From contig JAUWZY010000002.1 in NCBI GenBank assembly GCA_030615045.1, forward strand, positions 1 through 23,717: 23,717 nucleotides of DNA. Direction: 5' to 3'. Under the pieces are notes generated by a model that saw nothing but the letters and a program-made list of their open reading frames with translations, was not told the origin of the DNA and ran no database searches. Each line of letters begins with the position of its first letter. Within the stretch, counting starts at the first letter, position 1. The stretch is from Chloroflexota bacterium. Its GTDB lineage: Bacteria; Chloroflexota; Dehalococcoidia; SZUA-161; JAUWZY01. Positions 8,035 to 16,380 of this stretch are shown here, piece after piece. A program made the translations under genes and the position numbers.

Positions 8035-8892
8035 ATGAACCGAGTTGGCGTAGTCACCGATAGCATTGCTTGCCTGCCCAAGGAGCTGGCGGAGAAATAT
8101 GGCATCTATATCATCCCCATAACCATCAACTTCGGGGACGAGAGCTACCGCGATGGAATCGACATCACCCCGAGCGAGGTCTATAGGCTGTTGCGCAAGG
8201 CAAAGAAACTCCCCACCACCTCCTCCCCACCACCAGGAGCCTATCTTGAAGCCTATCGCCAGCTGAGCCAGCATAGTGACAGTATCCTCTGCATCACCAT
8301 GCCGCAGCAGGTCAGCATGGGATTTGATTCGGCGCAGCAGGCGAGGGAGATGGTCAAAGAGGAGCTCCCCGGTATTGTCATCGAGCTGCTCGACTGCCAG
8401 ACCGCCGCTGGAGGACAGGGTCTTGTCACCTTGGCCGCGGCGCAAGCTGCCAGCTCGGGGGCAGACCTCCCCCAAGCACTCGAAGTGGCACAAAGGGTGA
8501 TGACCAAGGTCGATGTGGTGGCGGCGATGGATACCCTCTATTATCTGGCCAAAGGGGGGCGCGTCCCCAGGACTGCCGCCTGGGTCGTCTCCATCCTCAG
8601 CATCAAGCCCATCTTGGGCATCAGAGGCGGCGAGATCAGGCTCCGGGAGAGGGCTCGCACTAAACCCAAGGCAGTGAAGCGGCTGCTGGAGATTATGCGG
8701 GAAGAGGTGGAGCAAAAGCCAGTGCATGTCATCGTGTTCCATTCTGATGTTCTGGAAGAGGCACAAAGGCTCAAGGACCAGATTTTAGCCCAATTCGATT
8801 GCGTTGAGCTTTTTATCACCGATTTCACCCCCACAATGGGAGTCCACACCGGACCGGGAACCCTGGGCATTGCCTTCTATCGCGAGGACTAA
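8035..8892 (+). CDS. DegV family fatty-acid-binding protein (copy 2)
   Basis: Also 285 residues and clearly paralogous to the preceding gene: VGVVTDSIACLP, YRDGIDITPSEVYRLL, TTSSPPPGAYLEAY, LLDCQTAAGGQG and the C-terminal GVHTGPGTLGIAFY. The frame is open further upstream, but the ATG at 8035 gives the family N-terminus and the same length as copy 1. The pocket stretch differs (SSPPPG versus SPPSPG), so ligand preference may differ. It lies 23 bases after copy 1 and is likely co-transcribed. Confidence 0.9.
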   Translation: MNRVGVVTDSIACLPKELAEKYGIYIIPITINFGDESYRDGIDITPSEVYRLLRKAKKLPTTSSPPPGAYLEAYRQLSQHSDSILCITMPQQVSMGFDSAQQAREMVKEELPGIVIELLDCQTAAGGQGLVTLAAAQAASSGADLPQALEVAQRVMTKVDVVAAMDTLYYLAKGGRVPRTAAWVVSILSIKPILGIRGGEIRLRERARTKPKAVKRLLEIMREEVEQKPVHVIVFHSDVLEEAQRLKDQILAQFDCVELFITDFTPTMGVHTGPGTLGIAFYRED

Positions 8893-8899
8893 TGCCCAT

Positions 8900-8928
8900 T
8901 TGCCTCTGTTGACAAAATCGGCTATAGT
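8900..8928 (+). promoter_or_regulatory. candidate promoter of the PlsY-like gene
   Basis: TTGCCT (8900-8905) and TATAGT (8923-8928) are separated by 17 bases. The predicted start is near 8935, about 12 bases before the ATG at 8947. It resembles the promoter before prs (TTGCCC-17-TATAGT). A nearby exact TTGACA at 8909 is only eight bases from TATAGT and cannot serve it. Confidence 0.5.
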
Positions 8929-8946
8929 TAACGGAGCGAAGAGAGC

Positions 8947-9645
8947 ATGTGGGCTGAAATTGGCTATATTCTGGGGGCCTATTTATTAGGTTCTCTCCCT
9001 GTGCTTTACATCATAGGCCGGCTCAAGGGCTTTGACCTCCGTGGTGAGGACATGCATCTGGGGCTGTGGCGGAAGGTGGGGTATGTAGAGGGAGCTACAG
9101 GGATTATATGGGATATTGGCAAAGGGGCTCTGCTGCCCTTAGTCGCCCTACTGTGGCTCGACCTCGGGGTCACCGTTGCTTCCCTGTCTGCGCTCGCCGT
9201 TTTAATCGGCATGATGTGGCCCGTCTTTCTCCGCTTCGAAGGGGAAAAGGGCAATAGCACTGGCACCGGCACCGCCGGAGGGCTGCTACTTGGAGTGCAT
9301 GCACCGCTGGCACTGGGATTGTTCTTAATCCCCATAGGTGCCGGCGGGTTGACCCGAGCGGCTCTCTCACTACGGAAGCCAAATGCCTCGTTAGGGGAGC
9401 GCTTCAGATTCAGCGGCCAAAGTGTGGTCATGCCCTTAGGGATGATTATCGGCTTTGCTATCCTACCTATCCTCTCCTGGCTCTTCCATTCCCAAGATAT
9501 GATCCTGACCTGGGTCTTCCTGAGCATGTTTGTCCTGATAGTGATAAAAAGGCTGACCGCAGGTCTCAGCGAAGACCTCAAATCGGATGGGGATAAGAAA
9601 AGCATTCTCCTGAATCGGCTGCTTTACGATCGAAGTTATCGTTAA
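8947..9645 (+). CDS. divergent PlsY-like glycerol-3-phosphate acyltransferase family membrane protein
   Basis: 232 residues with about five membrane segments. The frame resembles PlsY: ILGAYLLGSLPVLYIIGRLKGFDLR at the start, then GATGIIWDIGKGALLPL, and WPVFLRFEGEKGNSTGTGT where PlsY has the GGKG(V)AT loop. The usual SGN-GATN catalytic motif is not recognisable; the matching stretch reads HLGLWRKVGYVEG. It may therefore be a PlsY paralogue with altered chemistry rather than the main enzyme. It follows two DegV fatty-acid-binding proteins, a sensible lipid context. A candidate promoter lies just upstream. Confidence 0.65.
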   Translation: MWAEIGYILGAYLLGSLPVLYIIGRLKGFDLRGEDMHLGLWRKVGYVEGATGIIWDIGKGALLPLVALLWLDLGVTVASLSALAVLIGMMWPVFLRFEGEKGNSTGTGTAGGLLLGVHAPLALGLFLIPIGAGGLTRAALSLRKPNASLGERFRFSGQSVVMPLGMIIGFAILPILSWLFHSQDMILTWVFLSMFVLIVIKRLTAGLSEDLKSDGDKKSILLNRLLYDRSYR

Positions 9646-9654
9646 CCGGCTTGA

Positions 9655-10245
9655 ATGAACAAGGGGCTGCTCTTAGCCGATGTGCAAAAACTAAAGGAAG
9701 CATTAAATGAGCTTCCCGAACCTATAGCTCGACCCTTTTTAATTGTCATTAGCGGGCTTCCCGGCACTGGCAAGTCCTACTTCAGCCGCAGTCTGGCGGA
9801 GAGATGGCCCTGCATTATTGTGGAGAGCGATGCCCTGCGCAAAGTCCTATTCCCCGTGCCCAGCTATGATGCCCGAGAAAGCCAGCGCCTGTTTCAAGCA
9901 CTTCATCTCCTCACTGAAGAGTTCCTGAGCAAGGGCATGCCGGTGCTTTTGGACGCGACCAACCTGGTCGAGTATCACCGTGAGCATCTCTACCGTATCG
10001 CCAACCGCCTCGGGCTCAAGCTTATCATCGTCCGGGTAGAAGCCCCTGCCGAGCTGGTTCGGGAGCGACTCCAGAGGCGGGCAGAGGGCGGCATTGATAC
10101 CCAAGATAGGTCTGATGCTGGCTGGACAATTTATCAGCGGATGAAGCCCAAGGTGCAGCAAATCCGCCGCCGTCACTTCGCCGTCAATACCGCAAGAGAC
10201 ATCACCCCGGTGATAAATAAGATAATCCGGGAGCTGAAGCACTAA
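9655..10245 (+). CDS. P-loop kinase-like ATPase (AAA_33/zeta-toxin-like fold)
   Basis: 196 residues. Walker A is GLPGTGKS (34-41), followed by a Walker-B-like VLLDATN with Asp100 and the lid-like arginine-rich segment VRERLQRR. The VESDALRK stretch after the P-loop is typical of small-molecule or RNA-end kinases of the AAA_33 group. The substrate cannot be named. The ATG is nine bases after the PlsY-like stop, so it is probably co-transcribed with it. No antitoxin-like partner is adjacent, which argues against a zeta toxin. Confidence 0.75.
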   Translation: MNKGLLLADVQKLKEALNELPEPIARPFLIVISGLPGTGKSYFSRSLAERWPCIIVESDALRKVLFPVPSYDARESQRLFQALHLLTEEFLSKGMPVLLDATNLVEYHREHLYRIANRLGLKLIIVRVEAPAELVRERLQRRAEGGIDTQDRSDAGWTIYQRMKPKVQQIRRRHFAVNTARDITPVINKIIRELKH

Positions 10246-10247
10246 AA

Positions 10248-10276
10248 TTGCCCCCCAGTCTATTTTGTGTTATAGT
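10248..10276 (+). promoter_or_regulatory. candidate promoter of prs-secA
   Basis: TTGCCC (10248-10253) and TATAGT (10271-10276) are separated by 17 bases, starting immediately after the stop of the kinase gene. This gives a leader of about 37 bases, ending in the AAGGGGGG ribosome site of prs. Confidence 0.55.
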
Positions 10277-10319
10277 CTTTTATTGAGAAAAGCCGTGATA
10301 AATAGCAAGGGGGGAAGAA

Positions 10320-11261
10320 GTGGCTCAGGAGCTAAAGGTTTTCACCGGGAATGCTCACCCCAACTTGGCCGCTGCCATCTGCCACTATCTCCACATACCG
10401 TTAGGTCAGGCTGAGGTCTTCGAGTTCAGCAATGAGAACATCTTTGTCCGCATTCTGGAAAATGTGCGCGGATGTGACGTTTTCGTCGTTCAGCCTATCT
10501 GCTCACCGGTCAACAAGAGCCTTATGGAGCTTCTGATCATGATCGATGCCATGAAGCGAGCCTCTGCGGAGCGGATCACCGCCGCAATCCCCTACTATGG
10601 CTATAGTCGCACCGATAAGAAAGACCAGCCTCGGGTGCCGATAACGGCACGATTAGTGGCAGACTTGATTACCGTGGCCGGGGCCAATCGTGTGCTCACC
10701 GTAGACCTCCATGCCGGACAGATTCAGGGCTTTTTCAACATCCCGGTTGACGAACTGACTGCGTTCCCTATCCTGAGCCGCTATTTCGAGGAAAAGACAT
10801 ATCCGGATTTGGTGGTGGTCGCCGCAGACCTCGGCATCACCAAGCGAGCTCGGGACCTGGCGACTAAGCTTGATGCCCCGTTAGCCATCATCGAAAAAAG
10901 GCGCTTGGGCAATATCGAAAAGGTTGAGACTCTGAGCGTGATCGGGGAGGTTCAGGGGATGCGGGCCCTGCTCATAGATGATGAAGTCGATACCGCGGAG
11001 TCGCTCACAGTAGCATCCTTCACCTTGGCGGAATACGGAGCCGCAGAGATTTATGCCTGCTGCCCCCACCCCATCCTCACCGGCTCTTCGGTAAGCCGCA
11101 TCGCCCAAAGCCCGATACGGGAATTGGTGGTCGCCGATACCGTCCCCGTGTCTGAAGAAAAGAGAACCGGCAAGGTCACCGTGCTTTCCATAGCCCCCTT
11201 GATTGGCGAGGCCATCTATCGCATTCATAACGGCTTCTCCGTAGGGGCCATGTTCCAGTAA
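10320..11261 (+). CDS. prs: ribose-phosphate pyrophosphokinase
   Basis: Makes PRPP from ribose 5-phosphate and ATP for nucleotide, His and Trp synthesis. 313 aa. FTGNAHPNLA (8-17), PYYGYSRTDKKDQPR (91-105), VDLHAGQIQGFF (128-139) and DAPLAIIEKRR are class I PRPP synthetase signatures. The PRPP-binding loop reads IDDEVDTAESLT (219-230) instead of the common DDMIDTAGT, and the regulatory-flap region reads AADLGITKRAR; both are mild variants. GTG start with a G-rich ribosome site. secA follows after 10 bases. Confidence 0.93.
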   Translation: MAQELKVFTGNAHPNLAAAICHYLHIPLGQAEVFEFSNENIFVRILENVRGCDVFVVQPICSPVNKSLMELLIMIDAMKRASAERITAAIPYYGYSRTDKKDQPRVPITARLVADLITVAGANRVLTVDLHAGQIQGFFNIPVDELTAFPILSRYFEEKTYPDLVVVAADLGITKRARDLATKLDAPLAIIEKRRLGNIEKVETLSVIGEVQGMRALLIDDEVDTAESLTVASFTLAEYGAAEIYACCPHPILTGSSVSRIAQSPIRELVVADTVPVSEEKRTGKVTVLSIAPLIGEAIYRIHNGFSVGAMFQ

Positions 11262-11271
11262 GGGGCAAATC

Positions 11272-13848
11272 ATGTTTAAGATTTTCAGCGATTCCAATGA
11301 GCGGGAGCTTAAGAAGCTCAGGCCTAAGGTCGATGAGATAAATGCCCTGGAGCCTGAGTTTACAAGGCTCAGCGACCAAGAGCTCAAAGATAAGATCACC
11401 GAGTTCAAGGCTCGCTATGATGCTGAGGAATCCTTGGATGAACTCCTCCCCGAGACCTTCGCTGCCGTCCGCGAGGCAGCGAGACGCAACATCGGCGAGC
11501 GCCATTTCGATGTCCAGCTTATGGGTGGCATGGTGCTCCATCAGGGGAAGATCGCCGAGATGGCCACCGGTGAGGGGAAAACCCTGGTGGCCACCCTCCC
11601 CGTCTGCCTCAACTCCTTAACCGGAGAGGGCGTGCACGTGGTCACGGTGAACGATTACCTGGCCAAGCGGGACACCCACTGGATGGGGCCTATTTATCAC
11701 TCCTTAGGGGTTAGCGTGGGCTACATTCAACACGAAGCTGCCTTCATCTTCGACCCGGAGTATGATTCCGGAGACCCCAACTGGAGACATCTACGTCCGG
11801 TGCCAAGGCGAGAGGCTTATCACGCCGATGTCACCTATGGCACCAACAACGAATTTGGCTTTGATCATCTCCGCGATAACATGGTCAGCGACCTGTCCCA
11901 ACGTGTGCAGCGCAAGCTCCATTATGCCATTGTCGATGAGGTCGATAATATCCTCATCGATGAAGCGCGAACTCCGCTCATCATCAGCGGCCCGGCAGAG
12001 GAATCAACAAAGATGTATTATACCTTTGCCAAGCTGATTCCCAGATTGCGGCCCAACCAGGACTATACTGTGGAGGAGAGGTGGCGGACGGTGAGCCTGA
12101 CTGATTCCGGCATTGCCAACTTAGAGCGCTGGCTGGGGCTGCCCAATCTTTACGACCCAAGCCATCACAGTGTAATTCATCATATCGAGAATGCCCTAAG
12201 AGCCTATATCCTCTATCACAGAGACCGTGATTATATGGTCAAAGACGGTGAGGTGATCATTGTCGATGAGTTCACCGGAAGGCTGATGTTTGGCCGCAGA
12301 TATTCCGAGGGATTGCATCAAGCCATCGAGGCCAAGGAAGGGGTTAAAATTCAGCGGGAGAGCGTCACCTTAGCCACCATCACCTTCCAGAACTACTTCC
12401 GCATATATGACAAGCTGGCTGGGATGACGGGAACCGCAGCCACCGAAGCTGAGGAATTTTACAAGATCTATAAGCTCGATGTGATGGTCATGCCCCCCAA
12501 TAAGCCGCTGATCCGCCATGAATATCCGGACCAGATATATAAAACTGAAGAGGCTAAATTCCGCACTGTAGTCCGGGAGATTGAAGAGCTCCACCGCCAG
12601 GGGCACCCTGTCCTGGTGGGCACAGTCTCCATCGAGAAATCGGAGGAGCTAAGCGAGATACTGCGGCGAAAAGGGATTCCACACCAGGTGTTAAATGCCA
12701 AGCACCATGAAAAGGAGGCGGGCATCATCGCTCAGGCGGGAAAGCTTGAGGGGGTGACCATCGCCACCAACATGGCCGGGCGTGGTGTGGATATCATTCT
12801 GGGCGGAAAACCGCAGGAAAGGGACCCTGAGGAGTGGCAGGAAGAGCACAATAAGGTGATCGATCTCAATGGACTTCATGTCATCGGCACCGAGCGCCAT
12901 GAGGCCAGGCGCATCGATAATCAGCTTCGAGATCGTGCCGGACGCCAGGGAGACCCCGGAAGCTCAAGGTTCTACGTCTCTCTGGATGATGACATCATGC
13001 GCCGCTTTGGCGGCGACCAGATTAAGAGGATCATGGATTGGGCTAAGTTCGATGAGGATACCCCTATCGAGCATTCCCTGATCGCTAAAGCGATAAAGAA
13101 CACCCAGATGAAGGTCGAGGCCTATCATTTCGATGTCCGCAAGCACTTATTGGACTACGATGATGTGCTCAATAAGCACCGCGAGATGATCTACTCCCAG
13201 AGGGAGCAGCTTCTGAGCGGCGCCGACCTCAAGAGCAATATCCTGGAAATGGTGACCAAGGAGATCGAACATGTCTTTGATACCCACCTGGGCAATGATA
13301 GGGAAATGGACCTCGATGGTTTGCTCGCTGCCATGAATGCCATCGTGCCCTTGCCTCCGAGCTTAAATGCGCGGGCCTTAGCTCAAATGGACGAAGAGGA
13401 AATCGAAGACCAGCTATTAGACTATGCCCTCTCCCGCTATGAGGAGCGAGAGCGAGAGCTTGGCCCGGAGAACATGAGGGTTCTGGAGAGACTGGTGATG
13501 CTGCGCTCCATCGACAGCCGCTGGATAGAGCATCTCACAGCTATGGAGGACATGCGCCATGGGATTGGACTGGAGGCTATGGGGCAAAGAGACCCCCTGG
13601 TGTCCTATAAGAGATTAGCCCATGACATGTTCCAGGACTTGCAACGGAGTATCGAGCATGATATTGTCCATACTGTATATCATGTCGGCATCGTTAAGCA
13701 GCAAGCGCCAGCGAAGGAGCAGCAAGTCCCCTCCGGAGGAGGGAAAGTGCCGGCGGCGGTATCGGGGAAGAAGAAAGTAGGGCGCAATGACCCCTGCCCC
13801 TGTGGCTCAGGCAAGAAATACAAGCACTGCTGCAGCAGGAAAAAATAG
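11272..13848 (+). CDS. secA: preprotein translocase ATPase SecA
   Basis: Motor of Sec-dependent protein export. 858 aa. Walker A is ATGEGKT (98-104). Walker B is in DEVDNILIDEARTPLIISG (about 222-240), and the second helicase motif is GTERHEARRIDNQLRDRAGRQGD. The latter has Asp where most SecAs have Gly (RGRAGRQ), and the DEVDN has Asn for the usual Ser. The C-terminus carries the SEC-C zinc motif NDPCPCGSGKKYKHCC, used for SecB or lipid/ribosome contacts. The ATG lies 10 bases after prs, so it is likely co-transcribed. Confidence 0.97.
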   Translation: MFKIFSDSNERELKKLRPKVDEINALEPEFTRLSDQELKDKITEFKARYDAEESLDELLPETFAAVREAARRNIGERHFDVQLMGGMVLHQGKIAEMATGEGKTLVATLPVCLNSLTGEGVHVVTVNDYLAKRDTHWMGPIYHSLGVSVGYIQHEAAFIFDPEYDSGDPNWRHLRPVPRREAYHADVTYGTNNEFGFDHLRDNMVSDLSQRVQRKLHYAIVDEVDNILIDEARTPLIISGPAEESTKMYYTFAKLIPRLRPNQDYTVEERWRTVSLTDSGIANLERWLGLPNLYDPSHHSVIHHIENALRAYILYHRDRDYMVKDGEVIIVDEFTGRLMFGRRYSEGLHQAIEAKEGVKIQRESVTLATITFQNYFRIYDKLAGMTGTAATEAEEFYKIYKLDVMVMPPNKPLIRHEYPDQIYKTEEAKFRTVVREIEELHRQGHPVLVGTVSIEKSEELSEILRRKGIPHQVLNAKHHEKEAGIIAQAGKLEGVTIATNMAGRGVDIILGGKPQERDPEEWQEEHNKVIDLNGLHVIGTERHEARRIDNQLRDRAGRQGDPGSSRFYVSLDDDIMRRFGGDQIKRIMDWAKFDEDTPIEHSLIAKAIKNTQMKVEAYHFDVRKHLLDYDDVLNKHREMIYSQREQLLSGADLKSNILEMVTKEIEHVFDTHLGNDREMDLDGLLAAMNAIVPLPPSLNARALAQMDEEEIEDQLLDYALSRYEERERELGPENMRVLERLVMLRSIDSRWIEHLTAMEDMRHGIGLEAMGQRDPLVSYKRLAHDMFQDLQRSIEHDIVHTVYHVGIVKQQAPAKEQQVPSGGGKVPAAVSGKKKVGRNDPCPCGSGKKYKHCCSRKK

Positions 13849-13868
13849 CCTATTGAAGGCACGGGAAT

Positions 13869-14648
13869 ATGTCAAGCAAGGGCGTGGTGATGACGGAAGA
13901 GGAAGCATTAGAGCAACTTGCTGCAGCAATACAGGAGACTTACGAGCTTGAAAAGCAACCGAAGTCGCATACAGAGAGACATGTCAGGTGGATAGTGAAT
14001 ACCTCGTATCTGCTTTACGACATATTTGGTCCAGATTCGGGGATATATAGAAACTTCCAAAGGTTGACCTACACCATTAAACGGGAGATAATCTACCCAT
14101 GGGAGATTGATGAACTAAAGCACGAAGGTTACCTGGAGGATTTGGAGATAGCGCGGGGATGTCTTCAAGCGGCAATCGATGTGATAAAGAGAAAAGGCAT
14201 CAAAAATGTGTATGAAGTAGGAGACCCTGCTAAAGAGTCGAATTTAATTATACATGTCCTCACAACAATTCAAGGTCAGTTGCGGAAGTCTATTAGAGAC
14301 ACACCAAATAATGAAAAATTGATACAAAATTCGCTTGAAACGATATTTGATGTAAAGGAATTCGACTTTCATCGAGAAAAAGAGCATATAGAATATTCAT
14401 CCAAGACATATGTTCCTGACTTCACCTTTCCATCAATAAGCGCGATTGTGGAAGTTAAGCTTTGCAACAGCGAGAAAAAGGAAAAGGTCATAATCGGTGA
14501 AATAAACGACGACATTTTGGCCTATAGCACCAAATACAGCAACTTGATTTTTATAGTGTATGATATTGGTGTAATAAGAGACGAGGATATGTTTAAGGGC
14601 AGTTTCTCTAAACACCCCAATGTGATTGTTGAAGTTATTAAGCACTGA
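13869..14648 (+). CDS. orphan PD-(D/E)XK nuclease, DpnII/MboI-like C-terminal domain
   Basis: 259 residues (or 252 from the ATG at 13890). The C-terminal half holds a PD-(D/E)XK core: PDF at 183-185 (Asp184), then VEVK with Glu195 and Lys197, and further IGEINDDILAYS and LIFIVYDIG. This pattern is like the DpnII-MboI restriction endonuclease family, including its KTYVPDF lead-in. The N-terminal half is helical and unrecognised. No methyltransferase or other defence gene is adjacent. The gene is visibly more AT-rich than secA and polX and uses ATA/AGA/AAT-type codons, suggesting horizontal arrival. It may cleave DNA, or be a solitary remnant of a restriction system. Confidence 0.7.
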   Translation: MSSKGVVMTEEEALEQLAAAIQETYELEKQPKSHTERHVRWIVNTSYLLYDIFGPDSGIYRNFQRLTYTIKREIIYPWEIDELKHEGYLEDLEIARGCLQAAIDVIKRKGIKNVYEVGDPAKESNLIIHVLTTIQGQLRKSIRDTPNNEKLIQNSLETIFDVKEFDFHREKEHIEYSSKTYVPDFTFPSISAIVEVKLCNSEKKEKVIIGEINDDILAYSTKYSNLIFIVYDIGVIRDEDMFKGSFSKHPNVIVEVIKH

Positions 14649-14670
14649 GGCAAAGTGCGGGATTTTTGCC

Positions 14671-15669
14671 ATGAAAAACGCAGCCGTGGCCAAGGTATTC
14701 CAGGACATCGCAGACCTCCTTGAGCTCAAGGAGGAAAATGCCTTTAAGATCAGGGCTTATCAGAAGGCAGCCCGAACTATTGAGAATCTGCCCGTGGAAG
14801 TAGAGCAGCTAATGGCGCAGGGGAAGCTGCGGGAGGTTCCCGGCATTGGCGAGGCCATCGAAAAGAAGATCACCGAGCTTGTGACCACGGGGCGCCTCGG
14901 CTATTATGAGGGGCTTCGCGCCGAGTTCCCCGAAGGCATCAGCCTGCTTATGGACATCCCCGGCATCGGGCCCAAGACGGCGCTCAGGCTGTCCAAGGAG
15001 CTGGACATCTCCACCATCGACGAGCTGGAGAAAGCGGCTTCAAATGGGAAGGTGGCTGCCCTATATCGCCTCGGAGATAAGACAGCGGCTAACATCCTGC
15101 GCCGCATCCAGGCAATGCGGCGCAAAGACCAGAGGGTCCCCTTAGGGCAAGCCCTGCCCATGGTGGAGGAGATCGTGGCTGCGCTCGACAGTCGCCCCGG
15201 GGTACATGATCTGGTCCCGGCGGGGAGCCTGCGCCGCTTTAAGGAGACCATCGGCGACATCGACATCATGGGCACAGCCTCAGCCCCGGAGCGAGTGCTT
15301 CAAGCCTTCGCCGAGCTGCCTCAAGTGGAGGAGGTGCTGGTTCAGGGGACGACTAAGGCCAGCGTCATCGTCGGCGATGGGCTCCAGGTCGATTTGCGCA
15401 TGGTGGAAGAAGACTGCTTCGGCTCGCTGCTCCAGTATTTCACCGGCAGCAAGGACCACAACATCGCCCTCAGGGAGCGGGCGGTGCGCAGCGGGCTCAA
15501 GATCAGCGAATATGGCATCACCACCCTGAAGACAGAGAAGACGGAGAAGTTTGCCAGCGAAGAGGGCTATTATGGAAGGCTTGGGCTTGATTTTATCCCT
15601 CCCGAGCTCAGGGAGGGACAAGATGAGATAAAAAGGGCAGAGCAGAGGACACTCCCCAGGTTGATTTAG
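14671..15669 (+). CDS. polX: DNA polymerase X family, N-terminal polymerase half (amber-terminated)
   Basis: 332 residues of a bacterial PolX repair polymerase. It has the N-terminal 8-kDa-like helical region, two helix-hairpin-helix loops (VPGIGEAI near 56-63 and IPGIGPKTA near 96-104), and the nucleotidyltransferase motif GSLRR...GDIDIM (185-200; Asp196 and Asp198 as metal ligands), with a later DLRMVEED. The ATG at 14671 is preferred over the upstream TTG at 14626, which overlaps the nuclease gene and lengthens the N-terminus beyond the family. Bacterial PolX is normally about 570 aa with a C-terminal PHP domain. Here a TAG at 15667-15669 stops it just before PHP, and the same frame goes on to encode PHP. 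Confidence 0.88.
   Translation: MKNAAVAKVFQDIADLLELKEENAFKIRAYQKAARTIENLPVEVEQLMAQGKLREVPGIGEAIEKKITELVTTGRLGYYEGLRAEFPEGISLLMDIPGIGPKTALRLSKELDISTIDELEKAASNGKVAALYRLGDKTAANILRRIQAMRRKDQRVPLGQALPMVEEIVAALDSRPGVHDLVPAGSLRRFKETIGDIDIMGTASAPERVLQAFAELPQVEEVLVQGTTKASVIVGDGLQVDLRMVEEDCFGSLLQYFTGSKDHNIALRERAVRSGLKISEYGITTLKTEKTEKFASEEGYYGRLGLDFIPPELREGQDEIKRAEQRTLPRLI
15596..15618 (+). repeat. strong hairpin inside polX
   Basis: TCCCTCCC (15596-15603) and GGGAGGGA (15611-15618) form a perfect eight-pair stem with a seven-base loop, 48 bases before the in-frame TAG. No T-run follows, so it is not a terminator. It may be chance. Confidence 0.4.
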
Positions 15670-16380
15670 CTCTCCGATATCAAAAGCGACATCCATATCC
15701 ACACCGACTGGAGCGATGGGCATGACTCCATCGAAGCTATAGCCCTGGCAGCCAAGGAGCGGGATTATCAGTATATAGCGATCACGGAACATTCCGCGGG
15801 CAGAGGCATTGCCCACGGGCTAAATGAGGAGCGGCTGAGGAGGCAAATTGCCGAGATAAAAAGGCTGAATCAAAGCCTGGATGGCATCAGGGTGCTTTCC
15901 GGGATCGAGGTCGATATTCGAGCTGATGGCTCTTTGGACTTGTCCGATGATGTCTTGGCTGAGCTTGACCTCGTGATCGCGGCTGTTCACTCCGCCATGG
16001 GACAAGATGAGGAGAAGATGACCCGCAGGGTAATTAAAGCAATGGAAAACCCGCATGTCGATGTCCTGGCGCACCCCACGTGCCGGATTTTAGGGGAGCG
16101 GGAGCCGGTGAGCATCGACCTGGAGGAGGTATTCCGGGCAGCGCTGCGCACAGATACGGCGTTGGAGATCAATGCCATGCCTGAACGACTGGACCTCAGG
16201 GATATTCACGTGCTGCGGGCCAGAGAGCTGGGAGTTAAGCTCATCATCGGCACCGATGCCCATAGCATAGCCCAGCTGGATCTGATGCGCTTTGGCGTTG
16301 GCATTGCCCGGCGGGGCTGGTGCCGAGCGGAGGATATATTGAACACCAAGCCAGTGGAGGCTTGGCTAAAATCAAGCTGA
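15670..16380 (+). pseudogene. polX: PolX C-terminal PHP phosphoesterase domain, cut off from the polymerase by an in-frame TAG
   Basis: In the same frame as the polymerase half, reading on from the TAG: LSDIKSDIHIHTDWSDG, then ITEHS, EVDIRADGS, AAVHSAMGQ, DVLAHPTCR and IIGTDAHS. These are the metal-binding motifs of the PHP domain (3'-5' exonuclease/phosphatase in PolX). No ATG, GTG or TTG occurs in frame until GTG at 15892, by which point the HIHTDWSDG and ITEH motifs are already lost, so independent translation would give an incomplete domain. The rest of the domain is intact and free of stops, so the lesion is recent, a sequencing error, or read through. Its TGA overlaps the next ATG (TGATG). 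Confidence 0.8.

Noticed and set aside
7996..8766. Long 256-codon minus-strand open frame opposite the second degV
   Set aside because: Composition is that of an antisense shadow, while the plus-strand frame is a clear DegV protein.
8909..8928. Exact TTGACA at 8909 with TATAGT at 8923 as a promoter
   Set aside because: The spacing is only eight bases, far below the 16-18 needed; TTGCCT at 8900 gives a proper 17.
9006..9605. 199-codon minus-strand open frame opposite the PlsY-like gene
   Set aside because: Ser/Pro/Arg-rich shadow translation, no ribosome site, and opposite a well-formed membrane protein gene.
9655..10245. Zeta-type toxin of a toxin-antitoxin pair
   Set aside because: The fold is similar, but no small antitoxin gene lies beside it and neighbours are housekeeping genes.
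15670..16380. General reassignment of TAG to an amino acid as explanation for polX
   Set aside because: TAG serves as a normal stop at the ends of secA, the radical SAM gene, the gene before larC and the PEPCK-like gene.
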